Source: Ureibacillus acetophenoni (GTDB taxonomy: Bacteria; Bacillota; Bacilli; Bacillales_A; Planococcaceae). From it: DNA of 64,000 nt. The translations under genes and the position numbers were made by a program. Shown piece by piece: positions 52,785 to 61,335 of the stretch. How positions within the stretch are numbered: position 1 is the first letter of the stretch; each line of letters begins with the position of its first letter. The stretch lies in NCBI RefSeq assembly GCF_900220965.1, contig NZ_OBQC01000001.1, positions 186,001 through 250,000 of the forward strand, given 5' to 3'. The notes beneath the pieces were generated by a model. The model was not told where the DNA came from and ran no database searches. It worked only from the letters and a program-made list of their open reading frames with translations.

Positions 52785-53669
52785 ATGAATAAAAAAGTAC
52801 GAAAAGCGGTTATTCCTGCAGCTGGTTTAGGAACACGTTTCCTTCCTGTTACAAAAGCCCAACCGAAAGAAATGTTACCGATTGTGGACAAGCCTACGAT
52901 TCAATATATCGTTGAAGAAGCAGTTAAATCGGGGATCGAGGATATTATCATTATTAGTGGTCGTAACAAACGTGCCATTGAAGACCATTTCGATAAAACG
53001 TATGAACTGGAAGAGTTACTTGCGAAAAAAGGAAAATGGGATGACTTACATGAAATTCAAGAGATCACAAATCTTGCGAACATCCATTACATCCGTCAAA
53101 AGGAACAAAAGGGTTTAGGGGATGCCATTTATTGTGCGCATCGTTTTATTGGCGATGAGCCATTTGCTGTTCTTCTTGGAGATATTGTATTAAATGCTGA
53201 AAAACCTGCATTAGCCCAATTAATTGAAACATATGAAAAAGAACAAGCTTCTGTCATTGGTGTTCAAGAAGTGCCAATGAATTTAGTAAATCAATATGGT
53301 GTTATCAATCCGGCAAACGGAATTGAAAAAGGTAAACCAATTGAAGTTCAGGGATTCGTAGAAAAGCCAAGAGCGGAAGAAGCACCTTCTAACCTTGCAA
53401 TTATGGGTCGTTATGTATTAACACCCAATATATTCAAAGCGTTAGAAGCAACAAGACCTGGTGTTGGTGGCGAGATTCAATTAACGGATGCGATTGAATT
53501 ATTAAATCATAGCGAGCGCATTGTTGCACAAGACGTGGTCGGTAAGCTTTATGATATTGGTAGTAAATTCGGTTTTATCCAGGCGACAATTGAATTTGCG
53601 CTAGAACGTGAAGATTTACAGGAAAGATTACGTAGTTACCTGCATACATTTATTAAAGAAGAATTGTAG
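52785..53669 (+). CDS. galU: UTP-glucose-1-phosphate uridylyltransferase
   Basis: This 294-residue enzyme makes UDP-glucose from UTP and glucose-1-phosphate. It has the nucleotide-binding signature [22 protein letters not shown], the [14 protein letters not shown] helix, [12 protein letters not shown], and VEKP with GRYVLTP. The ATG is preceded by GGAGTTG. It is also known as gtaB in Bacillus. pgi and pgcA follow and would make its substrate from fructose-6-phosphate, so the three genes form a UDP-glucose supply unit for teichoic acids, glycolipids or the flagellin glycan. Confidence 0.96.
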   Translation: MNKKVRKAVIPAAGLGTRFLPVTKAQPKEMLPIVDKPTIQYIVEEAVKSGIEDIIIISGRNKRAIEDHFDKTYELEELLAKKGKWDDLHEIQEITNLANIHYIRQKEQKGLGDAIYCAHRFIGDEPFAVLLGDIVLNAEKPALAQLIETYEKEQASVIGVQEVPMNLVNQYGVINPANGIEKGKPIEVQGFVEKPRAEEAPSNLAIMGRYVLTPNIFKALEATRPGVGGEIQLTDAIELLNHSERIVAQDVVGKLYDIGSKFGFIQATIEFALEREDLQERLRSYLHTFIKEEL

Positions 53670-53919
53670 GAAATATGGCGTAGTCCCATGTTATTACGAT
53701 TGATAAGTGGCGTTATGGTCGCTGCGATTACATTTGTAATGTAGTGGTAAACTTTGTTATTGAAAGATATTTATCTATCGTTTATAACTATATTAGTTAT
53801 TAGTAATAAAGTGAAACTTCCATCAGTGAGGGGGAATCCATCGTCGTTGGTTGGTTGCACAGAAATAAAAATATTGCTTGCTCTATTTATCTGGGCAAGC
53901 ATTTTTTAGGAGTAGATTA
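53670..53919. other. Intergenic region galU to pgi
   Basis: It contains a GC-richer stretch near 53820-53860 of unknown nature, then a terminator-like hairpin directly before pgi. No gene is supported; an 18-codon hydrophobic frame at 53689 has no ribosome site. Confidence 0.5.
53874..53907 (+). terminator. Hairpin directly upstream of pgi
   Basis: GCTTGC and GCAAGC form a short stem with a 13-nt loop and ATTTTTT after it, only a few nt before the pgi Shine-Dalgarno sequence AGGAGTA. It may end galU transcripts or attenuate pgi. Confidence 0.55.
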
Positions 53920-55143
53920 ATGCTGAAATTTGATTATCCAAAAAACCCTGAGCAATTTAATATGGTTGAAGTTCCAGATATGAAGCATTATGTTGATTGC
54001 TCGATGGACGAACTATTTGCGATTCAACAAGTGGCCGAGGAGATTCGGGAAAATGCCAATGTGTTGCTTGTAATCGGGGTAGGGGGGTCTTTTCTTGGGG
54101 CTCGTGCGGTTATTGACGCGTTAACACCCTACTTCCGTACAAATAACGGAGTAGAAGTGATTTATGCCGGCAATAACATGAGTGGGGCATATTTAAAGCA
54201 GTTAATCACTTATTTAGAAAATAAAAGTGTTTATGTAAATGTCGTATCCAAATCAGGTTCAACAATGGAACCAGCCCTTGCGTTCCGTATCGTGAAGGAA
54301 TATATGGAGAATCGTTACGGTACTGAAGCAAGTAATCGTATTCTAGTCACAACGGATGCACATAAAGGCATTTTAAAACAAATGGCAGAACAGTGCGGAT
54401 ACCGTCAGTTTGTCATTCCTACTGAAGTAGGGGGACGCTATTCTGTTTTTACTGCGGCTGGGTTACTACCAATTGCTGCGAGTGGAATTGATATTCAAGC
54501 CTTTTTAGATGGGGCGAAGAATGCGGAAAGCGACTTTGATAATGTAGATATTCAATCGAACGCTGCTTATCAATATGCTTTGGCGCGCTTTGATCTTTAT
54601 AGCCGCGGCTATTCATTGGAGTTGCTTGCATCCTTTGAGCCTCGTTTAAGAAAGCTTCATGAATGGTGGAAACAGTTATTTGGTGAAAGTGAAGGAAAAG
54701 AGCATAAAGGCCTTTATCCAACAACAGTAACGTTTTCAACAGATTTACATGCGATTGGACAATTCATTCAAGAAGGTAGCCGGATTTTATTTGAAACTTT
54801 AATTCATTTCGATGAAATTGAAGAGGATATAGAAGTGCCGTTTATGTTAAACGATTTGGACGGACTGAATTATTTGGCTGGCCGTTCAATGAATGAAATT
54901 AACGCAACATCTAAAGATGGTGTTGTCCTTGCCCATGAAGAAGGCGGCGTGCCGGTTATGAAAATATGTATTCCGAAACTAGATGCTTACCATGTTGGTT
55001 ATTTAATGTTCTTCTTTATGAAGGCTTGTGTCATCAGTGCGAACTTACTTGAGGTGAATCCATTTGACCAACCTGGCGTGGAAGCATATAAAAAGAAAAT
55101 GTTAGAGCTATTAAAGGAAAATGTGGTGAATATTCATGAGTAA
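53920..55143 (+). CDS. pgi: Glucose-6-phosphate isomerase (short form)
   Basis: This enzyme interconverts glucose-6-phosphate and fructose-6-phosphate. From the ATG at 53920 (AGGAGTAG upstream) it has 407 residues, about 43 fewer than B. subtilis Pgi, and the missing part is mainly at the N-terminus. Key regions are intact: VIGVGGSFLGARAVIDA, VVSKSGSTMEPALAFR, GGRYSVFTAAGLLPIA, WWKQLFGESEGKEHKGL and NPFDQPGVEAYK. pgcA overlaps its end by 8 nt. It may be a second Pgi dedicated to sugar-nucleotide synthesis; only a genome-wide search could show whether another pgi exists. Confidence 0.9.
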   Translation: MLKFDYPKNPEQFNMVEVPDMKHYVDCSMDELFAIQQVAEEIRENANVLLVIGVGGSFLGARAVIDALTPYFRTNNGVEVIYAGNNMSGAYLKQLITYLENKSVYVNVVSKSGSTMEPALAFRIVKEYMENRYGTEASNRILVTTDAHKGILKQMAEQCGYRQFVIPTEVGGRYSVFTAAGLLPIAASGIDIQAFLDGAKNAESDFDNVDIQSNAAYQYALARFDLYSRGYSLELLASFEPRLRKLHEWWKQLFGESEGKEHKGLYPTTVTFSTDLHAIGQFIQEGSRILFETLIHFDEIEEDIEVPFMLNDLDGLNYLAGRSMNEINATSKDGVVLAHEEGGVPVMKICIPKLDAYHVGYLMFFFMKACVISANLLEVNPFDQPGVEAYKKKMLELLKENVVNIHE

Positions 55144-56821
55144 TTTGTATGCAACGTGGCTTGAACGTGCAGATGTAATATATAAGTCGGAGTTAGAATC
55201 TATTTTAGATCGAACAGAGGATATTGAAGATCGCTTTTACCAAACCGTGCCTTTCGGGACGGGTGGTATGCGCGGTCTTCTTGGTGCTGGAACGAATCGT
55301 ATTAATTACCATACTATTCGATTGGTTGCTGAAGGGCTTGCTCGTCAAATCGAGGGCCAAGGGGAAGCTGCGAAAGTGCGCGGTGTAGTCATTGCCTACG
55401 ATACGCGTCATTTCTCTCAAGAGTTTGCTTATGAAACGGCTGGAGTGTTAGCCCGTCATGGCATCCAATCATACATATTTAAAGAGAGTCGCCCAACACC
55501 TGAGCTGTCCTTTGCAGTGCGTTATCTGTATGCAGTTGCCGGAGTTGTGATCACTGCGAGTCATAACCCGAAACAATATAACGGGTTTAAAGTGTATGGG
55601 GAAGATGGTGCCCAGTTAACACCGGAATTCGCGGATGAAATTGTGGCGCATATGGAGTCAGTAGAGGATATCTTTGAAGTGCCTTCTATGGGGAAAGATG
55701 AGTTGCTGGCTTCAGGATTATGTACAGAAGTGTTGGATAAAATTGATGATGCTTATAATGGGGCTTTAATGTCATTAATGCAACGCAAGGATATCGAGAA
55801 GGATTTGAACATTGTGTACACTCCGTTGCACGGTTCGGGACTTGTGCCAACTTTACGTGGACTGCAGGAAGCTGGATTTACGAACATCCATGTAGTGGAA
55901 GAGCAAGCTGTTCAAGATGGCGCGTTTCCTACTGTTTCGTATCCTAACCCAGAAGAAAAAGCTGCTTTTGGTTTGGCGATTGAGTTAGGGGAGCGCGTTG
56001 GAGCAGAGTTGTTGCTTGCAACGGATCCAGATGCGGATCGTCTTGGAGTTGCGGTTCGAGATGGCGGGAGTTACAAGCTATTAACGGGCAATCAACTTGG
56101 CGCGATGCTTCTTCATTATTTATTATCCACGAAAAAAGAGAACGGGACCTTGCCAAGTAACGGAGCGATGGTGAAAACGATTGTGACATCTGAAATGGGT
56201 GCTGCGATCGCGGAGTCATTTGGTGTTACGGTGATCAATACGTTGACGGGCTTTAAATTTATTGCTGAACAAATGGCTCGTTTTGAGAAAACAGGTGAGC
56301 ATACGTTCCTGTTTGGCTATGAAGAAAGCTACGGCTATTTAGCTGGTGACTTTGTTCGCGATAAAGATGCGGTTCAAATTGCTTTATTAACTGCTGAAAT
56401 GGCGGCTTATTATAAAAATGAAGGTAAATCTTTGCTAGAAGTATTAGATGCATTATATGAACAATACGGTCAATACCGCGAAAGATTGATTTCATTGACG
56501 TTCGAAGGAATGGAAGGTCAGCAAAAGATTGGAGCGATTATGACGAACCTTCGTGAGTCAGCACCTAAGGAAATTGCGGGATTACGTGTCACTCGTGTTG
56601 AGGACTACAAAACAGGAATTGCGACGCTTGCTGATGGAACAGAGGAGGAAATCGAGTTACCAAAATCGAACGTACTGAAGTTCATTCTTGAAGACGGCTC
56701 TTGGATTTGCGCCCGTCCATCAGGAACTGAACCGAAGTGCAAGTTTTATATTGGGTTGATTAATCAGGATGATTCGATTTTTGAACATATTGAAAGAGAG
56801 ATATTGGAATTCTCCAAATAA
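55136..56821 (+). CDS. pgcA: Phosphoglucomutase / phospho-sugar mutase
   Basis: This 561-residue alpha-D-phosphohexomutase interconverts glucose-6-phosphate and glucose-1-phosphate. It shows all four family elements: the active serine loop TASHNPKQYNGFKVYG, the metal loop DPDADRLG, the sugar-binding FGYEESYGYL, and the phosphate-binding RPSGTEPKCKFY. The start overlaps the end of pgi by 8 nt, showing translational coupling. With pgi and galU it completes the route from fructose-6-phosphate to UDP-glucose. Confidence 0.95.
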   Translation: MSNLYATWLERADVIYKSELESILDRTEDIEDRFYQTVPFGTGGMRGLLGAGTNRINYHTIRLVAEGLARQIEGQGEAAKVRGVVIAYDTRHFSQEFAYETAGVLARHGIQSYIFKESRPTPELSFAVRYLYAVAGVVITASHNPKQYNGFKVYGEDGAQLTPEFADEIVAHMESVEDIFEVPSMGKDELLASGLCTEVLDKIDDAYNGALMSLMQRKDIEKDLNIVYTPLHGSGLVPTLRGLQEAGFTNIHVVEEQAVQDGAFPTVSYPNPEEKAAFGLAIELGERVGAELLLATDPDADRLGVAVRDGGSYKLLTGNQLGAMLLHYLLSTKKENGTLPSNGAMVKTIVTSEMGAAIAESFGVTVINTLTGFKFIAEQMARFEKTGEHTFLFGYEESYGYLAGDFVRDKDAVQIALLTAEMAAYYKNEGKSLLEVLDALYEQYGQYRERLISLTFEGMEGQQKIGAIMTNLRESAPKEIAGLRVTRVEDYKTGIATLADGTEEEIELPKSNVLKFILEDGSWICARPSGTEPKCKFYIGLINQDDSIFEHIEREILEFSK

Positions 56822-56825
56822 TAAG

Positions 56826-56869
56826 GTGGTGCCAAGTTCTTTTGATGGAACTGGCACCATTTTTATTTT
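56826..56869 (+). terminator. Terminator of pgi-pgcA
   Basis: GGTGCCA.AGTTC pairs with GAACTGGCACC with one bulged base and is followed by ATTTTTATTTT. Confidence 0.8.
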
Positions 56870-56876
56870 GTCAGGA

Positions 56877-57053
56877 TTCTAATAACTATTCATTTTTTCT
56901 AATAACTTAAGGAAAATTTCTAAAAACAGCTCAATTTTTTCTAATATTAGAGTCACGAGAGTTTAAAAATAGGTTAGATTCTAATAACCATTCTATTTTT
57001 TCTAATAACCTATGCAAATTTTCTAATAACACATTGATTTTTTCTAATATTAA
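56877..57053 (+). repeat. 21-bp phased word array (TTCTAATAAC), second copy
   Basis: CTAATAAC or variants start at 56879, 56899, 56920, 56941, 56981, 57002, 57023 and 57044. The spacing is 21 bp apart from one 20 and one 40. The word is the same as at 27157-27333. Confidence 0.85.
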
Positions 57054-57121
57054 GCTCTAACCTTTTATATTTACTCTTCTTTTCCCGAGATTCACATTCA
57101 CCAAGTAAGTAAATACTTATT

Positions 57122-57297
57122 TCGGGTACCAGGTACACACACAATTCTGGAACAATTCAGAATATTTCCGGTGACAGGTACACAAACAATTCCGGAACAA
57201 TTCAGAATATTTCGGGTGCCAGGTACACAAACAATTCCGGAACAATTCAGAATATTTCGGGTGCCAGGTACACAAACAAGCTACACAAACAATTCTG
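57122..57297. repeat. Cluster of REP-like elements, 45-bp tandem
   Basis: Four copies of the palindrome core (GGGTACCAGGTAC, GGTGACAGGTAC, GGGTGCCAGGTAC twice) are flanked by AATTCAGAATATTTC and ACACAAACAATTC. The last three are exactly 45 bp apart, so the cluster has grown by tandem duplication. Open frames through it on both strands are not genes. Confidence 0.85.
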
Positions 57298-57326
57298 AAA
57301 ATTTGATAATAAAATGTAAAGCCTAC

Positions 57327-57356
57327 TTGACATTTCATTTAAATGTAAAGTATACT
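57327..57356 (+). promoter_or_regulatory. Sigma-A promoter of the XRE operon
   Basis: TTGACA (57327-57332) and TATACT (57351-57356) are 18 nt apart. The -10 box lies inside the first operator palindrome. Confidence 0.7.
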
Positions 57357-57380
57357 TTACGTAAAGTTAACTTTACATTT
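57341..57380. promoter_or_regulatory. Two abutting operator palindromes of the XRE operon
   Basis: GTAAAGTATACTTTAC (57345-57360) and GTAAAGTTAACTTTAC (57361-57376) are both perfect 16-bp palindromes, joined end to end and flanked by AAAT and ATTT. A degenerate half (AATGTAAAG, 57313-57321) lies upstream. They cover the -10 and transcription start, so the XRE protein downstream probably represses its own operon. Confidence 0.75.
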
Positions 57381-57400
57381 TGGGGTTGAGGGGTGAGAAG

Positions 57401-57604
57401 GTGCAGAATCGCATCAAAGATTTGCGAACCGTTTTTGATTTGACTCAAGATGAACTCGCTGAACGGTTAGAAGTATCAAGACAGACCATTATTTCACTGG
57501 AAAAGGGACGGTATAACCCGTCCATCATGTTGGCGTACAAAATTGCAAAGGTGTTTCAATGTCGGATTGAAGATGTTTTTATTTTCGAAGGGGAGGAAAA
57601 ATAA
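57401..57604 (+). CDS. XRE-family transcriptional regulator (YozG-like)
   Basis: This 67-residue protein is almost entirely a helix-turn-helix of the Cro/CI type: NRIKDLRTVFDLTQDELAERL and SRQTIISLEKGRYNPSIMLAYKIA. I chose the GTG at 57401 behind GAGGGGTGAGAAG. Its stop codon directly precedes the ATG of a small membrane-protein gene, a common pairing for this regulator type. Two perfect palindromes over the promoter are likely its binding sites. Confidence 0.88.
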   Translation: MQNRIKDLRTVFDLTQDELAERLEVSRQTIISLEKGRYNPSIMLAYKIAKVFQCRIEDVFIFEGEEK

Positions 57605-57913
57605 ATGGATTTCAATAATTTTTGGGTGCAATTAGTTTTCTGGATTATTTTAGGGGTGTTTGTTATTAGCTCGTTTATTATTCCAAGAAAGTTAGTAAAA
57701 AAGAAAAAACAGCATGATGAGCGATTTGTTTATAACGATCATTTAGGGCGTTCTTATGGTTGGATGGGTTCTGTAGTTGTCATTTTTATATGCTGGTTTT
57801 TATCCCTTGCAGTATTTAAAGAGCTCCTTGCATTTTGGTTAATTTCTATTATTTGGGCAGGACACATGACTTCATATGCTATTGGAACTGCTATAGCGAA
57901 TAGTCGGAATTAA
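57605..57913 (+). CDS. Small membrane protein paired with an XRE regulator
   Basis: This 102-residue protein has three predicted membrane segments (about 8-26, 54-72 and 76-96) and a positively charged loop (RKLVKKKKQHDERF). It starts 1 nt after the regulator's stop, with GGGGAGG inside the regulator gene, so the two are coupled. HTH plus small membrane protein operons of this kind are widespread in Bacilli; what they sense or do is unknown. Confidence 0.75.
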   Translation: MDFNNFWVQLVFWIILGVFVISSFIIPRKLVKKKKQHDERFVYNDHLGRSYGWMGSVVVIFICWFLSLAVFKELLAFWLISIIWAGHMTSYAIGTAIANSRN

Positions 57914-57927
57914 ATCACCGATAATTT

Positions 57928-57962
57928 GAGAATCCATTTTAAATGAATGGATTCTTTTTTTG
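57928..57962 (+). terminator. Terminator of the XRE operon
   Basis: AGAATCCATT and AATGGATTCT form a 10-bp stem with a 6-nt loop, followed by TTTTTTTTG. Confidence 0.88.
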
Positions 57963-58076
57963 TACTGACCTTAATTAACTTTATTAACCTAATTCTTTTC
58001 ACAATGCCCTAAATATGTTTAAATTTATTTATTTACATATATCCCATTATTCGTCGTTCAATAAAGGAGAATTACT

Positions 58077-58901
58077 ATGACAATCGCTTACGCTTGTACC
58101 ATTGCTGGGTCGGCTGCTCGAGGTGGGGCAGGGATTCAAGCGGACTTAAAAACATTTCAAGAGCTCGGTGTGTTTGGAACGACTGCTATTACCGCATTTG
58201 TTGCTAACCATCCAGAAATAAAACAAGGCATTTTCACGCAATCAATGGATGTAATCGAGGCTCAACTGCATACCATTTTTGATCAATTTCATTTGGACTC
58301 TGTGAAAACAGGTATGTTATTTACAAGAGAAATAATTGAATTTGTTGCGTCATGGTTGGAAGAACATCCACTTAAAAATATCGTCGTCGATCCAGTCATG
58401 TTCGGCAAAATTGGCTCTGCACTACTGAAGCCTGATGCGATGGATTCGTTAAAGACGAAATTAATCCCTCAGGCAACTATCATTACCCCGAATATGCCTG
58501 AAGCATCATTCCTGCTTGGTGAGCGAAAGATTGAGACGGTTTCGGATTTACAAGATGCAGCGCGAGATTTATTAGAGTTAGGATCGAAAAAAGTTTTAGT
58601 AAAAGGCGGGAGGTTGGGCGGTCCAGCAGTGGATGTTTTGTATGATGGAGTAAAAATGATTCATCTTGAAGCGCCGCGTATTGAAACAATTCATACAAAT
58701 GGTGCAGGTTGTTCTTATTCTGCTGCGATAACAGCTGGATTAGCAAAGGGGATGTCCACTACAGAAGCCGTTGTGTTAGCGAAAAACTTTGTGACAGCAG
58801 GCATTCGTCGTCACATTCCATTCGAAGGAGTAGCGGGTGCTATTGATCATCGTGCTTATAAAGAAGTAGGTGAAAACGGGGTAATCGTGAACGAAATATA
58901 A
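58077..58901 (+). CDS. pdxK: Pyridoxine/pyridoxal kinase (ThiD/PdxK family)
   Basis: This 274-residue ribokinase-fold enzyme phosphorylates pyridoxine-type substrates and probably also hydroxymethylpyrimidine, so it acts in vitamin B6 or B1 salvage. It has the N-terminal IAGSAARGGAGIQADLKTFQELG, VDPVMFGKIGSALL, ITPNMPEASFLLG, and the anion-hole/catalytic loop TNGAGCSYSAAI, which is of the PdxK type rather than the usual ThiD type. AAAGGAG lies before the ATG. It is monocistronic with its own terminator. Confidence 0.88.
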   Translation: MTIAYACTIAGSAARGGAGIQADLKTFQELGVFGTTAITAFVANHPEIKQGIFTQSMDVIEAQLHTIFDQFHLDSVKTGMLFTREIIEFVASWLEEHPLKNIVVDPVMFGKIGSALLKPDAMDSLKTKLIPQATIITPNMPEASFLLGERKIETVSDLQDAARDLLELGSKKVLVKGGRLGGPAVDVLYDGVKMIHLEAPRIETIHTNGAGCSYSAAITAGLAKGMSTTEAVVLAKNFVTAGIRRHIPFEGVAGAIDHRAYKEVGENGVIVNEI

Positions 58902-58910
58902 ATTTTACAG

Positions 58911-58945
58911 GAACTGGGGACTTTTTGTTCTCAGTTTTTTTATTT
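58911..58945 (+). terminator. Terminator of pdxK
   Basis: AACTGGGGAC and GTTCTCAGTT pair with G.T wobbles and are followed by TTTTTTATTTTT. Confidence 0.8.
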
Positions 58946-59019
58946 TTAAAAAAAACCTACCCCATGAACTGCACCCCAATTGTTAGACACCATCTAACAA
59001 TTGGAGGTGCAGTTTTTCT

Positions 59020-59538
59020 ATGGCTAAATTTACTACAGAAGATAAGTTACAAGCAGTTAATCGTTATTTAAATGGAACTGAAAGTTCTGTTGAAATAGCT
59101 AAATCTATAGGAACTGATAATAAAGCGATTCTTAAATGGGTCAAACAATTTGAATACAATGGTGTAGATGCATTTGATAAGCAATATACAAATTACACAC
59201 AACAGTATAAACTAGACGTACTAAATTATATGATTGAACACGGTACGTCCTTAAATGAAACAGCAGCTATATTTAAAATAGCTGCACCTTCAACATTAAG
59301 CACTTGGAGAAAGCAATTTGAGACACAAGGATTAGATGCCCTTCAATCAAAAAATAAGGGGCGTCCATCCATGAAAAAAGAGTCTATGAAACAAACAAAT
59401 CAATCACCAGCCGAAGGATCTGTCGAAGCTCTGGAAGCACGTATTAAGCAGCTTGAAATGGAAAATGCGTATTTAAAAAAGTTGAATGCCTTAGTTCAAA
59501 ACAAGGAAAAATCACCAAACAAGACAAAGCACAAGTAG
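59020..59538 (+). CDS. IS3-family transposase OrfA
   Basis: This 172-residue DNA-binding subunit has two helix-turn-helix units (TEDKLQAVNRYLNG to GTDNKAILKWVKQF, and GTSLNETAAIFKIAAPSTLSTWRKQF). A leucine-zipper-like coil follows (ALEARIKQLEMENAYLKKLNAL). GGAGGTG precedes the ATG. The slippery sequence AAAAAAG at 59475-59481, inside the coil, would allow the -1 frameshift that produces OrfAB, as is usual for IS3 elements. Confidence 0.9.
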   Translation: MAKFTTEDKLQAVNRYLNGTESSVEIAKSIGTDNKAILKWVKQFEYNGVDAFDKQYTNYTQQYKLDVLNYMIEHGTSLNETAAIFKIAAPSTLSTWRKQFETQGLDALQSKNKGRPSMKKESMKQTNQSPAEGSVEALEARIKQLEMENAYLKKLNALVQNKEKSPNKTKHK

Positions 59539-60367
59539 TCTATGAATTAAGGCATGAGTTTCCGGTGATAGACTAGCGGGGATCCATAGAAGCACATACT
59601 ATTATTACGTAAAACAAATGGATAAACCCGATCCAGATGCCGACTTAAAAATCGAAATAAAAGCTATTTATGACGAACATGAAGGTCGTTATGGATACCG
59701 TCGAATTCGTGATGAATTAGCGAATCGTGGTAAAAAAGTGAATCATAAAAAAGTACAAAGAATCATGAAGGAATTAGGTTTAAAATGCCTTGTACGCATG
59801 AAAAAATATAAATCTTATAAAGGGACAGTTGGTAAAATTGCGCCCAATATTTTAGATCGTAAATTTACAGCTGATCATCCGAATGAGAAATGGGTAACGG
59901 ATATTACAGAGTTTAAATTATTTGGAGAGAAGCTTTACTTATCACCTGTATTAGATTTATTCAATGGAGAGATTATCACATACACGATTGGCTCTAGACC
60001 AACGTACTCTCTTGTATCAATGATGCTGGAACAAGCACTAGAACGGTTACCAGAAGACCACCAGCTACTCATGCATTCAGATCAAGGTTGGCATTATCAA
60101 ATGAAAAAATATCGTGAGGCTTTACAAAAGAGAGGAATCACTCAAAGCATGTCCCGTAAGGGAAACTGTTACGATAATTCAGTTATGGAGAATTTCTTTG
60201 GCATCATGAAATCAGAGTTTCTTTATTTCAAAGAATTTGAGAGTGTAGAACATTTTAAAATAGAACTAGAAAAATATATTGAGTACTATAATAACAAAAG
60301 AATTAAGGCGAAATTAAAAGGCATGAGTCCGATACAATACCGAACTCATGCTCAACAAGTTGCTTAA
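59477..60367 (+). pseudogene. IS3-family transposase OrfB, frameshifted
   Basis: The -1 frame entered at AAAAAAG reads on to AQVVYELRHEFPVID and then meets TAG at 59573. Shifting frame there restores LAGIHRSTYYYVKQMDKPD and the rest of OrfB, so one base has been lost near 59571. The remaining rve-type integrase domain is intact, with Asp in WVTDITEF, Asp in MHSDQGWHYQ and Glu in NFFGIMKSE. The part from 59618 onward (249 codons) could be translated alone but would lack the HTH_21 region. Confidence 0.85.
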
Positions 60368-60399
60368 TATAAATCCGGAATGTTGATTGCGAGCCGCGA

Positions 60400-60451
60400 C
60401 CTACCCATCCATTTCTTCCTCGCTACGCTTCGGAAGAAATGAATGGGTAGG
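60400..60451. repeat. Long hairpin in the 3' end of the IS element
   Basis: CCTACCCATCCATTTCTTCC pairs with GGAAGAAATGAATGGGTAGG (one mismatch) around a 12-nt loop. It lies between orfB and the right terminal repeat and has no T-run. Confidence 0.75.
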
Positions 60452-60561
60452 ATTAAGTAGTCCTTATACTAAATCTTTTAATTCTCTCAAATATCAATAA
60501 CAAACAAATAACCGTGTCTAACTTTTCGGGGTCACATCACCATAAGAGATAGGTTCTGAAT

Positions 60562-60987
60562 TTATTGTCCTTCCGGAACTTCATGGCTAAACTGCCATTC
60601 AACTCCGAACTTGTCCTTAAGGGCACCGTAGGCTTTACTCCAAAAAGTTTCTTGCAGCTCCATTGTCACTTGGCCGCCTTCTCGTAGTGCTTCGAATGAA
60701 CTTCTTAAATACTCTTCATCATCTGATAACACGGCGACCGTGACATTGTTACCTACTACATATGGCTGACCCGGCCAAGTATCAGAGAACATTACTCGGC
60801 TACCAGCGATATTCAGTCGAGTGTGCATAACTAAGTTCTTCGCTTCTTCAGGCATTTCAAAATTCGGGTCATTATGTGCTTCTCCAAAAGTTTGAATTAC
60901 TGGTTTTTCTGTCTTGAATACATCTGCATAAAATTCCGCTGCTTCACGGCAATTACCATTAAAAACTAAATATACTACTACACCCAT
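60562..60987 (-). CDS. VOC-family (PhnB-like) protein
   Basis: This 141-residue cytoplasmic protein has a glyoxalase/bleomycin-resistance fold of the PhnB type. It has VYLVFNGNCREAAEFYADVFK at the N-terminus, VMHTRLNIAGSRVMFSDTWP, VAVLSDDEEYLRSSFEAL and AYGALKDKFGVEWQFS. I chose the ATG at 60987 because AGGAGGT lies 7 nt upstream; a TTG two codons earlier is too close. Members are metalloenzymes or antibiotic binders, and the substrate is not evident. Confidence 0.88.
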   Translation of the reverse strand: MGVVVYLVFNGNCREAAEFYADVFKTEKPVIQTFGEAHNDPNFEMPEEAKNLVMHTRLNIAGSRVMFSDTWPGQPYVVGNNVTVAVLSDDEEYLRSSFEALREGGQVTMELQETFWSKAYGALKDKFGVEWQFSHEVPEGQ

Positions 60988-61097
60988 CTTCAATACCTCC
61001 TACAATGGTTTAATACGTAATATACATTCAAGAAATGCACATCATATCCCTTTTATCCTTACAAATAATTTTTTATACAGGGCTTACCTAGAAGTTT

Positions 61098-61245
61098 TCA
61101 GAATTGTTTGTGTACCTGGCACCCGAAATATTCAGAATTGTCCCGGAATTGTGTGTGTACCTGGTACCCAAAATATTCAGAATTGTGTGTGTACCTGGCA
61201 CCCAAAATATTCTGAATTATTCCAGAATAATGTGAGTGACTGGCG
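61098..61245. repeat. Cluster of REP-like elements upstream of secA
   Basis: Three to four copies with cores GTGTACCTGGCACCC, GTGTACCTGGTACCC, GTGTACCTGGCACCC and a degenerate GTGACTGGCGCC are separated by AAATATTCAGAATTG. The left flank AAGTTTTCAGAATTGTTTG is the same as at 21808 and 24318. The orientation is opposite to the cluster at 57122. Confidence 0.85.
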
Positions 61246-61335
61246 CCAATTTCATGAATTAAGTAAGGTCATTTGCCCCACTCTGTTCTATTTGTTAGAA
61301 TGGAGAGTGAGACTATATAGGAAGTGAAAAATTTT

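Larger units (their letters stand above)
58965..60539 (+). mobile_element. IS3-family insertion sequence (IS150-like), inactive copy
   Basis: The element is 1575 bp long. The left terminal repeat (58965-58990) and right terminal repeat (60514-60539) match at 19 of 26 positions and begin with TGA. CCA directly precedes and follows it, consistent with a 3-bp target duplication. It carries orfA and orfB in the usual overlapping frames, but orfB has a frameshift, so the copy cannot make a full transposase. It lies between the pdxK terminator and the VOC gene and breaks no gene. Confidence 0.85.

Noticed and set aside
53689-53745. An 18-codon hydrophobic peptide between galU and pgi
   Set aside because: No Shine-Dalgarno sequence precedes it and nothing else supports it.
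57117-57389. Frames of 72-73 codons on both strands in the REP cluster
   Set aside because: They come from the 45-bp tandem duplication and have no ribosome site.
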